Shown one piece after another: positions 9,685 through 18,992 of a stretch of DNA of 64,000 nucleotides. This DNA is from Bradyrhizobium betae (GTDB lineage: Bacteria; Pseudomonadota; Alphaproteobacteria; Rhizobiales; Xanthobacteraceae), in the NCBI RefSeq assembly GCF_004123905.1, contig NZ_MZXW01000047.1, forward strand, positions 62,001 to 126,000, given 5' to 3'. Each line of letters begins with the position of its first letter. Position 1 is the first letter of the stretch. The position numbers and the translations under genes were made by a program. A model generated the notes under the pieces. It was not told the DNA's origin. It made no database searches and saw only the letters and a program-made list of their open reading frames with translations.

Positions 9685-9988
9685 TTAGAGGAAATTGTCT
9701 TTCATCATCTGCCGGACGTGTCCTCCCACGTTGTGCAAGCCGTTGATGAAATGCAGACCAGCGGAGCCGCGCTCTCCCTGCAACCGCCGTCAAGGGATCC
9801 GCGACCTGCGCCCCCGCCTGCACAGCGAATGCTCCTGCTTCTTCGTGTCTCATCGACACCCACTCGATTTCGCTTTTATCGAGCGAACGGGCAGTCAGAT
9901 TGAGCGTGTCGCCCGCCACGCCGTAACAATGTTTGACGCCCGCACCCTGCAAGGTTTCCACGATGATATCCGCGACCAGCTTGTCCAT
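9685..9988 (-). pseudogene. pyruvate oxidase-like (TPP enzyme) N-terminal remnant
   Basis: From ATG 9988 the frame reads MDKLVADIIVETLQGAGVKH, YGVAGDTLN and MRHEEAGAFA, the N-terminal PYR-domain pattern of pyruvate oxidase/dehydrogenase (quinone), including the conserved TPP-activating Glu of EE. It then shifts frame: LHFINGLHNVGGHV is readable in another phase, ending in TAA at 9687-9685. Only about 100 of the family's roughly 570 residues remain. It is a dead fragment beside the equally truncated STAND gene, which suggests a shared deletion. Confidence 0.75.
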
Positions 9989-10198
9989 TGCGTTCGACCC
10001 ACGCCGAGGCCATCCCTGCCAAAACATGCACCCAATTGCACCCCATGGCTTGTATCGGAATGCGAGGCTTTGAACCCGCCTGCTGAGACAGCGCCTGGCT
10101 GCGGATGCCGCACCTTTTGGTCAAAGCTCCATTCCAGCGCCGCGCGGATGTGACCGTATTGGCTGGAATGCGCTGAATGGTCGAAGATCCATCGCAAT

Positions 10199-11770
10199 CT
10201 AGTTATCGCCGCGCGGCCCAAAGCTCAATGCCGGCGCCGGGCAAGCGTTTCCCGACGGATCGGAATAGGCTGCGGTTCTGTCGGCCTTTACCAGAGCCAA
10301 CAGCGTTACTCTTTCCGCGGCCAGATATTCGGCGATGTATTCCGCAAGCCGGCGGAAGACCACGTTGACCTCCGCATGCTCCTCCAGTTTCTCAAGCGCA
10401 TACGCCCGGGTCGTGTCCAACAACCGGTAATGTGCCTGCGTTTCGTCGACCCGAGTTGCTATCAACGACTTCTCGACCAAGCCGGCGATTGCGTCAAAAA
10501 TTTCGCCGGTGTCTTCGCCGGGTTCGCCTGCGACGTGCCGTGCGCCCTCCAGAGTGAAATGGCCGACGAAAGGAGCGATGCGTCGAAGAACAATCCTCTC
10601 TGCGTCGGATAACAGATCGTAGCTCCAGTCCAGTGTAGCCTTAAGGGTCCGATGCCTGGGAACTGCCGTCCGATGGCTTAGTTTCAACAATTCCGGATGA
10701 GACACCAAGCGGGAAACAGTGTTCTCGAGGCCGATTGCGGCTACCTGACCCGCCGCCAACTCAATTGCCAACGGCATACCATCCAGCTTTCGGCACATTT
10801 CTGCAACAAGCGGCGCTTCTTGGTCGGTGAGAACGAAGCTTCCTGCCCTTGCCGCCACCCGCCGTACAAACAACTGCACGGCCGGATATCGAAGCACGGC
10901 ATTTGCCGTCAGCTCTGAGCCGTCTGTTGGAAAATCAAGGGGAAGCACCCGGCAACAATGTTCGCCCTCGACTTTCAGCAATTCGCGACTTGTCGTCAGG
11001 AGATAGACCTGCTGCGTTTCTTGGTAGAGCTGTTCGGCAATCAAGGCGACCGCCTCGATCACATGCTCACAGCTATCGAGGATGATAAGGAGCTTTCGAG
11101 ACCGAACCAGGTCGACCAGCTCCAAAACAGGATCGGTCGATTTAAGTGAGATTCCCAGAGACGTCGCGACAGCCCCCGCAACCTGGTGCGGATCGGTGAG
11201 GCTTTCCAGATCAACGAAATAGATCTCGCTGCCAAATTCCTCCGTCACGGCGCGGCCAACGGCCAAGGCAATCGTCGTCTTGCCGATGCCGCCGGGGCCG
11301 AGCAGCGTTACGAAACGCTCATTTCGAAGCTTGCTGCTAACCTCGCTGACCACGATTTCGCGTCCAATCATCATGATCGGTCGCACTGGAAGCCTGCCTT
11401 GGTGCCGGGACTCAGGATTCCGGCTTTCCCTGGCGCCTCCGAGGGCGACCACTGCGCCGACGAACGAGTAGCCCCGTCCCTTTACGTTCGTGATGTATCG
11501 GTTGCCGAACTGGCCGTCATCAAGCGCTTTGCGGATCGCAGCGACGTGGACCCGGAGATTCCCCTCCTCCACGGTGACGTCTGACCAAACGCGATCAATC
11601 AGTTCCTGCTTCGCTACGACCGCCCCCGGGCGGTCGGCAAGGTAGATCAAGATATCCAGCGCACGACCCCCGAGGGGAAGCACCTGACCGTCGCGCCGGA
11701 TCACCCTCTCGCCAATCGAAAGCTCGAAAGGGCCGAACCCCAGCTTCCTATGAATTACGGTGCCAGACAT
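10199..11770 (-). CDS. winged-helix STAND ATPase regulator, C-terminally truncated (copy A)
   Basis: 523 residues. Residues 1-110 form an OmpR/PhoB-type winged helix (LGFGPFELSIGERVI, RALDILIYLADRPG, VHVAAIRKAL, RYITNVKGRGYSFV). Then an NB-ARC-type ATPase with Walker A (LLGPGGIGKTTIAL), Walker B (LLIILDSCEH) and the MPLAIELAAG motif. Full homologues in this window run about 950 residues with TPR-like repeats; here the frame ends soon after LLDTTRAYALEKL. A further piece (HIRAALEWSFDQ, about 10124-10160) persists out of frame downstream, so the 3' half was deleted or shifted. DNA binding and ATPase parts look intact, so it may still act as a truncated regulator. Confidence 0.85.
   Translation of the reverse strand: MSGTVIHRKLGFGPFELSIGERVIRRDGQVLPLGGRALDILIYLADRPGAVVAKQELIDRVWSDVTVEEGNLRVHVAAIRKALDDGQFGNRYITNVKGRGYSFVGAVVALGGARESRNPESRHQGRLPVRPIMMIGREIVVSEVSSKLRNERFVTLLGPGGIGKTTIALAVGRAVTEEFGSEIYFVDLESLTDPHQVAGAVATSLGISLKSTDPVLELVDLVRSRKLLIILDSCEHVIEAVALIAEQLYQETQQVYLLTTSRELLKVEGEHCCRVLPLDFPTDGSELTANAVLRYPAVQLFVRRVAARAGSFVLTDQEAPLVAEMCRKLDGMPLAIELAAGQVAAIGLENTVSRLVSHPELLKLSHRTAVPRHRTLKATLDWSYDLLSDAERIVLRRIAPFVGHFTLEGARHVAGEPGEDTGEIFDAIAGLVEKSLIATRVDETQAHYRLLDTTRAYALEKLEEHAEVNVVFRRLAEYIAEYLAAERVTLLALVKADRTAAYSDPSGNACPAPALSFGPRGDN
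10331..11595 (-). repeat. long direct repeat, copy A (with 19431-20695)
   Basis: This segment of the truncated STAND gene matches the second truncated STAND gene at high nucleotide identity. The stretch 11091-11354 reads identical, base for base, to 20198-20461 (264 bp, offset 9107), while flanking parts carry scattered differences. Outer ends are approximate. Confidence 0.85.
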
Positions 11771-12092
11771 ATGTCAGCCAAATGACGGGTTTTTCCCGGC
11801 CTGCATGCCGGCGAATGCCGCGCTTGTGCGTACTGCTGTTGCGCGCAGCCAGCATCATGGATGGCTTTCGGCCGGGCGATCTATTGCACGTGAGTAATGC
11901 AAGTTACGCATGTGGTATCGCGTTGCCTAAGCTTTGGTTTAGAAGCCGCTCGGGGGAGGAACTTTCACGCGCTAAGCTGCATGTTCGTCACTTTCACAAG
12001 CCAGTGGACCCAAAGAGATGGAGGCTGTTTGCCGCTGACCGCGCGCCCGCGGATCGAACCCAGCCGGACGTCGGCAGGACAGATACGTCAGC
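11771..12092. other. intergenic, 322 bp
   Basis: It lies between the start of the truncated STAND gene A and the stop of the FixJ-like regulator gene, both on the minus strand. It should hold the promoter of the STAND gene. No clear motif or small gene was found. Confidence 0.4.
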
Positions 12093-12728
12093 TTAAGATT
12101 GGTGCGATTTCTCGGGTACCAAGCCGAGCTTGGCCGCCATTCTGCCGAACTCGGGAAGCGAACGGGCGTTCAGCTTTCGCATTGCGTGGCTGCGGTGCAC
12201 CTTTACCGTCGGCTCGCTGATACCGATATCGCAAGCAATCTGTTTGCTAAGGCGTCCCCGTGCGACGTGAATCATGATTTCACGCTCCCTGGGGCTGAGC
12301 GATTTAAACCGCTCCTTGAGCTCGGCCAAAGCCATTTCACCCTCCCGGCGCGCACGATCGCGAGCCAGACCGAGATGAATAGCGTCGAGCAGTTCTTCGT
12401 CGCGGAGCGGCTTGGTAAGAAATTCAATAGCACCATCCTTCATCGCCTGCACTGACATCCGGATATCGCCGTGTGCCGTGATGAAGACGATTGGGATCTC
12501 CCTATTCGCCGCAGCGAGCTCGCGCTGAAAATTGAGACCGCTTTGCCCCGGCAATCTCACGTCAAGCACCAAGCAGGCCGGACCATCCGGGGAATCGGAT
12601 TTTAAAAAATCGGAAACGGACCCGAATAGCTGGGCATGAAGGCCAACCGAGCGCAACAGTCGCCCGAGCGAATTGCGAAGCTCGACATCGTCCTCTATGA
12701 TCAAAACAGTGGACGTTTTCTCCTGCAT
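12093..12728 (-). CDS. FixJ/NarL-family response regulator
   Basis: 211 residues. The receiver domain (about 8-120) has acidic EDD, phospho-acceptor Asp in LVLDVRLPG, Thr in VFITAHGD and Lys in LTKPLRDEEL. A LuxR-type HTH (about 140-205) shows LSPREREIMIHVARGR and EPTVKVHRSHAMRKL. This is the FixJ/NodW/TodT class, acting as a phosphorylation-dependent transcription factor. It is transcribed away from the receiver-only gene at 13096 and lies close to the multi-PAS kinase, the most likely phospho-donor. Its targets are unknown. Confidence 0.93.
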   Translation of the reverse strand: MQEKTSTVLIIEDDVELRNSLGRLLRSVGLHAQLFGSVSDFLKSDSPDGPACLVLDVRLPGQSGLNFQRELAAANREIPIVFITAHGDIRMSVQAMKDGAIEFLTKPLRDEELLDAIHLGLARDRARREGEMALAELKERFKSLSPREREIMIHVARGRLSKQIACDIGISEPTVKVHRSHAMRKLNARSLPEFGRMAAKLGLVPEKSHQS

Positions 12729-13095
12729 CGCAGCTACTCACGATTAAAGACCACGGAAATGATCCTTTGTCGCCGTTCGCCGGTTCGGAGTGGCCGTGCG
12801 GTTCGCAGCGTAGTCCCAATCTGTGGGCGTGAATAGCACTGTTTTACGCCATGGGACTTGGGCAGCATACACCAAAGCTTACACGAACAAACTGCTAAGT
12901 CGCTGCGATTCGGCTGCATCCCTCGTGCGCGGTCAAAGAATTCGGTAGGGCGGCGGCTAAACCAAAATTTATAGGGCATTAGCATTGCCCAGTAGCACTC
13001 TTGGGCGCAGGTTGCGTTTATCGACTTCACCCGTGGATACGACAGCTAATAGCGCCACACGTATCGCGGGTTCGATCGAAGAACTGGACAACCGT
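12729..13095. other. divergent intergenic region between two response regulators
   Basis: 367 bp holding the outward promoters of the FixJ-like gene (minus) and the receiver gene (plus). The plus-strand frame remains open from a TTG at 12985, but the ATG at 13096 fits the receiver fold better. No strong palindrome was seen. Confidence 0.4.
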
Positions 13096-13488
13096 ATGCC
13101 GAAACCGACTTTGGTCGTGGTCGTCGAAGATGACCGTTTCTTTCTCGACTCCATGAGGAGGCTTATGAGATCGCGGGGCTACCGCGTCGAGGCGTTTCCG
13201 TCGGCAGCCGATTTCCTCGCTTCTCCCTATCTCAGCGAAGCCGCTTGCTTGATTGCAGACGTTCATATGCCTGCAATGACCGGACCGGACCTTTACCGAC
13301 ATCTCATCGCTTCAGGGTATGAGATTCCGACTATCCTCGTGACGGCCTATGCTGATGATCAAGTCCGGGCTCGCGCTTTGAAGGATGGGATCATTTGCTA
13401 CCTTCCGAAGCCGGTCGACGAGAAGCGGCTACTAGCCTGTCTTCATGCGGCTCTCCATTCTCGGGAGCCGACTGAGGATGATTCGTGA
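13096..13488 (+). CDS. receiver-only response regulator
   Basis: 130 residues from ATG 13096. A single CheY-like receiver: VVVVEDDRFFLDSMRRL, phospho-acceptor Asp in CLIADVHMPA, Thr in ILVTAYAD and Lys in YLPKPVDEKRLL. No output domain, so it probably relays or buffers phosphate, or competes for a kinase. Its last ~98 bases overlap the 3' end of the convergent multi-PAS kinase gene. A longer form from TTG 12985 would add 37 residues without domain support. Confidence 0.88.
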   Translation: MPKPTLVVVVEDDRFFLDSMRRLMRSRGYRVEAFPSAADFLASPYLSEAACLIADVHMPAMTGPDLYRHLIASGYEIPTILVTAYADDQVRARALKDGIICYLPKPVDEKRLLACLHAALHSREPTEDDS

Positions 13489-16381
13489 ATTCTTCTACCG
13501 GGCTAGGGACGGTAAACTGAAATACGGTTCCCCTGGGTTCGTTCGCTTCTGCCCACAGCCGGCCCCCATGTGCGTCGATGATGGTCTGGCAGATCGACAA
13601 CCCCATTCCCATTCCGCCTGACTTCGTGGTGTAAAAGGCCTCGAAAACGCGATCGAGACATTCTGGGTCAATGCCAGGCCCAGTATCGTGCACTGCGACG
13701 ATAATGTCATTTGTCCGACTTTGCTCGGTACTAATCAACAACTCTCGTGCCCCCGCCTCGATCGAACCCATGGCTTCGATCGCGTTCAAAATCAAGTTCA
13801 GGACGACTTGCTGCACTTGGATGCGATCACCTTGAATGGGATACATCCGCTCCCTTAGGCGAGTCTTGACGGAGACGCCTGTTTCGGCGATTGCGCTCTG
13901 GGCTAGTTCAATTACCTCGTCGATAGCCCTATTGAGATCAAAGCAATCGTTGCGTGGTGGCGCTTTCTTGATGTGATCTCTGATGCGGTCAATGATGCCT
14001 CCGGCTCGATCGGCATCGCCTACGATGCAGCCCAGGGCTTCCCTGACCTCGTCAAGTTCTGGCGGCTGCTTATCCAAGAAATTCAGAGCCGCACGGGCGT
14101 TGTTGCGTGCCGTAGCGATCGGTTGCTTCACTTCGTGAGCGATCGAAGCCGTGAGCTGTCCCATGGTGTCGACGCGGTTGGCGTGCGCCAGCTGCATCTG
14201 CACCTTGCGCAAGGCCTCTTCGGCGCGCTTACGCTCGATAAACTGACCGATCTGGCTGCCGATGGTGGCCAGCGCATTGAGCAATTCCTGATCGGGCTGC
14301 CTGATCTCGCAACTGAAAAACTCAATCACGCCCAGGGCCTCGCCCCCGAGCAAGATCGGAAAGCCGAAGGCTGCATGTAGCCCTTCTCGCTCGGCTATCG
14401 GGCCGCGCGGGAAGTTCTCATCAGGAACGACATCGGGAACGTATTCGGGCTGGAGGCTGGACCACACTCGGCCCGGTAGTCCCAAGCCCGGCAGGAAAGT
14501 GAATTCCCGGCTGACTCTTTCAAACTCCGGGACTTCTATCGTGGCCTTATGCCAGAGCTCGACACAGCGCAGCGCCTCGGCCTCCCGATCCACGCGCCAA
14601 AGCGCGCCCACGTCCCATCCCAGACACTCGCCCATAGCCCACAGGATTCTCGGCGTGGCCTCTTCGATCGTGGCAGCTTCCGTTAAAATCTGCGCGACCG
14701 TGTGCTGCACGCGGAGGCGTTCCTCGGCGCGCTTGCGATCCTCGATATCGTAGGCGGTACCGTACCACTTGATAATCTTGCCGTTCTCGTTTCGCGCAGT
14801 GACACGGTCGATAGCGAACCAGCGATACTGTCCGTCGGCACGTCGGACGCGCTCCTCCGTATGCCACGGCTCGCCGGTGGCAAGGGCGTCACGCCACATT
14901 TTCTCACCGGTGGTGACGTCGTCGGGATGCGCCACGACGGACCATTCCGTGCCGAGCGCAGCCTCGTCGGAAAGGCCCGTGTATTTTTTCCAGGCGGCGT
15001 TGACGAAGTCGCGCCTGGCATCTGCCGAATAGCTCGCCACCGGAATTGGGATGGTATCGATCATCTGCCGCAGTTCTCGCCGCGCCTCGGCGAGTTGAGC
15101 CTCTCTCTCGCGCAGCGCATCTTCCCCGCGCTTGCGCTCCGTCAAATCGAGGACGAACGCGACGCCCTCGTCGTCGCCCTTTTCGAACAGCGCGCCTCCA
15201 ATCAGCACAGGTACGCGGCTGCCGTCTATTCGGAAAAACTCTTTCTCATAGGGCTGAGCAACAGTATTGAAGTATAGCTCTCGTAGGGCACGCTTGTCGT
15301 GCTCCCGCCATTCCGGTGGGGTCAGGTCCGTCCAGCGTACACGACCTGAAACAAGATCCTCCCGGTCATGTCCTACGAGACGAAGAAACGCGTCATTGGC
15401 CTCAAGAACCCGACCTTCCAAGCCCGTGATGAAAATTCCAATGATGTTTGCGTCGACTAGGCGCCGAATCTTCGCCTCGCGCTCCCGCAATGCCTCCTCG
15501 GCCCGCTTGCGCTCCGTTAGATCGAGCACGAATGCGACGCCCTCGTTTCGTTGGTCGCCGAAGGCAGCCAAACCGATCAACACGGGCACGCGGCCCCCAT
15601 CTTTCCGAAAGTATTCTTTCTCGAATGGTTGGACTGCCCCATTCATTTTCAGCTCCGTATCAGTCCGCGCGTCGCGCTCCCGCCATTCCGGCGGCGTCAG
15701 GTCCGTTCGGGTCAGGCGACCCGAGATAAGATCCTCTCGATTGAACCCGCCCATCCGGAGAAAGGCGTCATTAGCCTCAAGAATGCGGCCTTCGGCATCC
15801 CAGATGATGATTCCGATGATGTTCGCGTCCATCAGGCGCCGGATCTTTACCTCGTGCTGTTCGAGCTGGCCTTGCAGTGTTGCGAACGACTTCAAGTCAG
15901 CCTGCAACATGTCCCGGAAGTGCAGCACTAGCTTGAGATAAGCCGCACTATATTCGTTCCTTTTATTGTCGCGAACGCAAATCGTACCGAACAAGCGGCC
16001 ATCAGGCCAGGCGATCGGGACGCCCAGGTAAGAGATCATCCCCTGCCTGACATGCGGGTTCACTTTCCATGCTTCGTTCTCGCGAGCGTCAGGGACGAGC
16101 AGCGGCTGACCAGTCTTCATGACGGTCTCACAGTAAGGTCCCGCATCAAGAGCGCCCGGTTCGCAAGGATTCCCCTTGGACGTACTTGAGACGAAAACTT
16201 TGATGTGAGGGGGCTCGACTCGCATTATGGAGGCAGACGGAACGTGCATGATTTCGGCAAGGAGATCCACAAACTCTTGCCATTTTCGGACGATTTCAGG
16301 TGGCACTGCGATCGAATGTGCCGCACTCGAACTGCGATCTTGCAGCTCGGAAGCCATCCCTCGATGAATACTCCCGGTCAT
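13391..16381 (-). CDS. multi-PAS/GAF sensor histidine kinase
   Basis: 996 residues from ATG 16381, preferred over the upstream start at 16486 because the conserved promoter block lies between them. Order: GAF (about 30-160), two near-duplicate PAS domains (both carrying a VDANIIGI/MDANIIGI core and EANDAFLR), a third PAS with PAC (WSVVAHPDD, DIEDRKRAEE), second GAF (about 590-740), HisKA with phospho-His at 14137-14135 (AHEVKQPI), and HATPase_c (NAIEAM, DTGPG, GMGMGLSI). It is soluble: no membrane segment. The HATPase core is complete by about residue 950; the last ~35 residues are low-complexity and overlap the convergent receiver gene. It likely phosphorylates the FixJ-like and receiver proteins next door. 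Confidence 0.93.
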   Translation of the reverse strand: MTGSIHRGMASELQDRSSSAAHSIAVPPEIVRKWQEFVDLLAEIMHVPSASIMRVEPPHIKVFVSSTSKGNPCEPGALDAGPYCETVMKTGQPLLVPDARENEAWKVNPHVRQGMISYLGVPIAWPDGRLFGTICVRDNKRNEYSAAYLKLVLHFRDMLQADLKSFATLQGQLEQHEVKIRRLMDANIIGIIIWDAEGRILEANDAFLRMGGFNREDLISGRLTRTDLTPPEWRERDARTDTELKMNGAVQPFEKEYFRKDGGRVPVLIGLAAFGDQRNEGVAFVLDLTERKRAEEALREREAKIRRLVDANIIGIFITGLEGRVLEANDAFLRLVGHDREDLVSGRVRWTDLTPPEWREHDKRALRELYFNTVAQPYEKEFFRIDGSRVPVLIGGALFEKGDDEGVAFVLDLTERKRGEDALREREAQLAEARRELRQMIDTIPIPVASYSADARRDFVNAAWKKYTGLSDEAALGTEWSVVAHPDDVTTGEKMWRDALATGEPWHTEERVRRADGQYRWFAIDRVTARNENGKIIKWYGTAYDIEDRKRAEERLRVQHTVAQILTEAATIEEATPRILWAMGECLGWDVGALWRVDREAEALRCVELWHKATIEVPEFERVSREFTFLPGLGLPGRVWSSLQPEYVPDVVPDENFPRGPIAEREGLHAAFGFPILLGGEALGVIEFFSCEIRQPDQELLNALATIGSQIGQFIERKRAEEALRKVQMQLAHANRVDTMGQLTASIAHEVKQPIATARNNARAALNFLDKQPPELDEVREALGCIVGDADRAGGIIDRIRDHIKKAPPRNDCFDLNRAIDEVIELAQSAIAETGVSVKTRLRERMYPIQGDRIQVQQVVLNLILNAIEAMGSIEAGARELLISTEQSRTNDIIVAVHDTGPGIDPECLDRVFEAFYTTKSGGMGMGLSICQTIIDAHGGRLWAEANEPRGTVFQFTVPSPVEEFTNHPQSAPENGEPHEDRLVAASRRPASEGSK

Positions 16382-16386
16382 GTGGA

Positions 16387-16505
16387 GCGTTCCTGGGCTT
16401 AGACGGTGAGGCAGTATAACAGCTACTGCCGCAGTTCGCGACAGCTCACTTGTCCGTCCAAACCAAGGATGCGGCCAAACATCCAACGCCCGCTGTGGGT
16501 CGAAA
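16387..16505 (-). promoter_or_regulatory. promoter region shared with the kinase at 58-59 kb
   Basis: Reading toward the gene, the block TCGCGAACTGCGGC, a -10-like GTTATAC (16420-16414), then CGTCTAAGCC and AGGAAC ahead of the ATG match 59545-59650 almost position for position, with about 10 extra bases in this copy. A short leader of roughly 35 bases is implied. Confidence 0.5.
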
Positions 16506-16597
16506 TCGACAGTTTGGCTCTGTGCCGATCACTTCCGGGATATGCGCATGTTGCTACACCGCAATAACTGACGCTTTGTGCCCACTCGAATTCAACG

Positions 16598-16619
16598 AGG
16601 CCGCCAACTGGGGCGGCCT
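16598..16619. terminator. orphan hairpin AGGCCGCC/GGCGGCCT
   Basis: A perfect eight-base stem with a six-base loop (AACTGG) followed by TTTGCT. It has the shape of a rho-independent terminator but only a weak T run, and no intact gene ends next to it. It may be the relic of a lost gene. Confidence 0.4.
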
Positions 16620-16915
16620 TTGCTGGACGCCTAGTTGTAGGATCGCCAGAGCTGAGAGCTGCGTCGCGTCATTGATACCGATTTGCCCGATCTTGATGAT
16701 CGGCGAGATGTTGACTAATTCGATCGAACCGCGCCGGCCGCACGATGGTTGTGCCTTACTATACGGCCGGCCAGCGGCGCGCTGCTGCTCGCCATTGGCT
16801 GACCGGCACGGATGGGCGTGAACGGGCCGCCCTCCAACGGATGCCGCTTCTATCTGATAAGGAAAATGTTTCGACATTTGGTCGTGGACCGCGGGCACTT
16901 ATTTCAGCTGTCCAT

Positions 16916-17071
16916 TCAGTCCGGGCTTTTTGAGATCCCTACCCGTGAGACGACGTCTATCACCTTGTCACCCTGCACCGCCACGATCGCGCTCGGTCTT
17001 AAGATCGTTAAGAACACCAAGAACAATAGGACCCAGACCACAACCATACCGAGACTAGCAAGTTCCTTCAC
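16916..17071 (-). CDS. candidate 51-residue single-pass membrane peptide
   Basis: GTG start at 17071 with GGAGAG about nine bases upstream; the frame has a stop (TAG) shortly before. The product has one clear hydrophobic segment (MVVVWVLLFLVFLTIL) followed by RPSAIVAVQGDKVIDVVSR. No family was recognised. The support is an RBS-like sequence and the clean topology, so this is tentative. Confidence 0.3.
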   Translation of the reverse strand: MKELASLGMVVVWVLLFLVFLTILRPSAIVAVQGDKVIDVVSRVGISKSPD

Positions 17072-17825
17072 CCCGCTGCTCTCCAGCTACAATGCCACCG
17101 CTTGTGGTAGGGCTTGTCTGCGGTCTCATTTCACGACTACGAGGCGGCGATCAGCTCGGGTAGCTATCGCACTCAAACGTTCGATCCCTTCGGTCCTCGC
17201 AGCTATAGTTCAAGCAGCGAAATCCAGAGTTCGTTAATGCATCCCACTATGCATCTTCAACGAGACCCGCTCTTGTACGTAGCTGTTCGGATTTGAACGT
17301 ATGTGGCGCGCGACACATGCCGCCGGACCACCCCGAACTAGCAACTTAAACCAGCAACACCTGCCGCGAGTGTTCCTCGATGATCAATCCGACCTCGCGA
17401 TGGGTTATTGCACGGGGTTTTTGGTGATCGAGGTGTTGCATCGAGATAACGAACAAACGGGAAATCCAGAGGAATCGTGCCGTTGAGAGCACATTTCGAC
17501 AAGCATTCTCATCTGAAGCCTCCCATAGATTCGATGGAATGCAACGACCTCTGTTCGGCGCTGGTTCCGCATGGGTAGCGGGTTCGGTCCCCGGTAATTC
17601 GGCTTCCGTAACCCGGGTAATCGGCCAGTGCCCTCGTGGCATAGAAAGCCCATGTTGAGTATCGCAATATGAACCAGCCTCCTAAGCCGTTGTCGTTCCA
17701 CGTGGGAAAGAGCCGATGTGTCACCACGTGCGGCAGAAACAACGCCCGTCATCGTGGATGGCGTTCGACCGAACCGTAGGCACAACTATGAAATTGCGAA
17801 AGTTGACTTTCGCGGGAGCTAGCTG

Positions 17826-18401
17826 ATGTTGAAAACGAGACTCATCGCGTCTGTGATTTTGTCGGCCTTGGTCTTCGCTTCGCCGGAGGCGACTGCCAAA
17901 TCGAATGAAACACCGCATGCGCTAGACGGACAGAATTCCGAACTTGAAGGGACTATTGATCGTGAGCTGGAGATGTTCCGCAACGCGCAAGTATCCCTGC
18001 AGCAGGCAATGCTGATTGCCGAGAGATTACACACCGGATCGAGAGTTGTTGACATCAGCTTCGATGGCGGGGCGAACCCGCCGGTCTATAGAGTGAAGAA
18101 CATTCACAAAGAGCAAATTTGGGAGCATTCTATTGACGCTAGGACAGGAAGCAGCATTGCAGGTGACAAACGGGCGCTGTCGGTTAAGGGCCTTGAACCA
18201 CTGGATCGACGCAACTTATTGGCGTTGAAATCCGTTCGGCAGAACCTGTCGGATGCCGTCGTCGTCGCGGAACGATCGGCGCGCGGAAAGGCAATCAGCG
18301 GAGGTTTAATGGATGAGGACGGGACACTGTATTTTGTGATTGTTGTGGATACTGCCGAGGGTCTAAAGCAGGTGCTTTTAGAGCCGCCTCGAGACCGATG
18401 A
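17826..18401 (+). CDS. exported PepSY-domain protein
   Basis: 191 residues. An N-terminal signal peptide (LIASVILSALVFASPEATA) with a probable cut after ATA. Two PepSY-like units follow, around residues 60-105 (VSLQQAMLIAERL, then VYRVKNI) and 125-185 (NLSDAVVVAERSARGKAISG, LYFVIVVDT). PepSY domains act outside the membrane, often as inhibitors or sensors. It stands alone on the plus strand; the nearest regulators are the kinase/receiver group upstream. The target is unknown. Confidence 0.82.
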   Translation: MLKTRLIASVILSALVFASPEATAKSNETPHALDGQNSELEGTIDRELEMFRNAQVSLQQAMLIAERLHTGSRVVDISFDGGANPPVYRVKNIHKEQIWEHSIDARTGSSIAGDKRALSVKGLEPLDRRNLLALKSVRQNLSDAVVVAERSARGKAISGGLMDEDGTLYFVIVVDTAEGLKQVLLEPPRDR

Positions 18402-18527
18402 CCCCGCGGCCGATCAATTTAAGTACCGACAATTTGTACTGAATGCTGGCCATCCCGTCTTCGACTGCTTCGCAGCTTCCGGTTCCTACGATGTTCGCTC
18501 GGCAAGTCTTACAGGCTATGGACGATC

Positions 18528-18647
18528 ATGCAGCGGGGCACAAGTGAGCCGCCCGGAATGTGGATCGGCAACTCGCTGATCGCGTTCAAGCTCGCGCGTT
18601 TGGGCAGCATGGGCGAGTTGCTCAAGAAAGGGCAACAATCAGCATAA
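18528..18647 (+). CDS. tentative 39-residue ORF
   Basis: The frame reads GMWIGNSLIAFKLARLGSMG then ELLKKGQ, a compact amphipathic pattern that looks protein-like. There is no strong RBS and no family assignment. It may be a relic of a longer gene. Confidence 0.2.
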   Translation: MQRGTSEPPGMWIGNSLIAFKLARLGSMGELLKKGQQSA

Positions 18648-18956
18648 GGAGGGCACCCTCCCTCCCCGAATGAAGCGGCTGATAGCGACAAGCGGTCGCG
18701 TCGCCAACGTCCCGCCGCCGAATTCGACGCGGCCATTGAAAGCGACAAGCCCCCCCATGTGGCGAGGCTTTCGTCTACTCAGTGCGGAACTGGTCGGAAG
18801 GACGAGCGCTATAAACCTTCGTATCGTTCCGTGACCGCTTTAGTTGCCCGACGTTTACCTACGTCCAATTGCGCTGCTGATCGCGATCGTCTTAGCTCGG
18901 GTATGCGGTAGTGCTCCCGCTATCGCTGCCCCCTTGGGCGTTTCCTCCCTAGACTT

Positions 18957-18992
18957 GGGCCGCTTGTGGCAACGCAGGCGGCCTTCCCTTTT
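18957..18992. terminator. terminator-like hairpin GGCCGC/GCGGCC
   Basis: A six-base stem (18958-18963 with 18978-18983) followed on the plus strand by TTCCCTTTT. No intact gene ends immediately upstream, so it may serve a small RNA or be relic sequence. Confidence 0.3.

Larger units (their letters stand above)
16506..17825. other. 1.3 kb largely non-coding interval
   Basis: Short frames on both strands lack family features. Supported items are a perfect 8-bp hairpin (16598-16619) and a candidate 51-residue membrane peptide (16916-17071, minus). The rest looks like decayed sequence. Confidence 0.45.

Noticed and set aside
10040..10090. GGTTCAAAGCC-like segment near a repeated GGGTGCAA pattern, reminiscent of a tRNA-end integration site
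   Set aside because: The T-stem does not pair and no integrase or second copy was found.
17560..17625. GGTTCGGTCCCCGG resembling a tRNA T-arm
   Set aside because: No acceptor stem, anticodon arm or CCA end could be folded around it on either strand.
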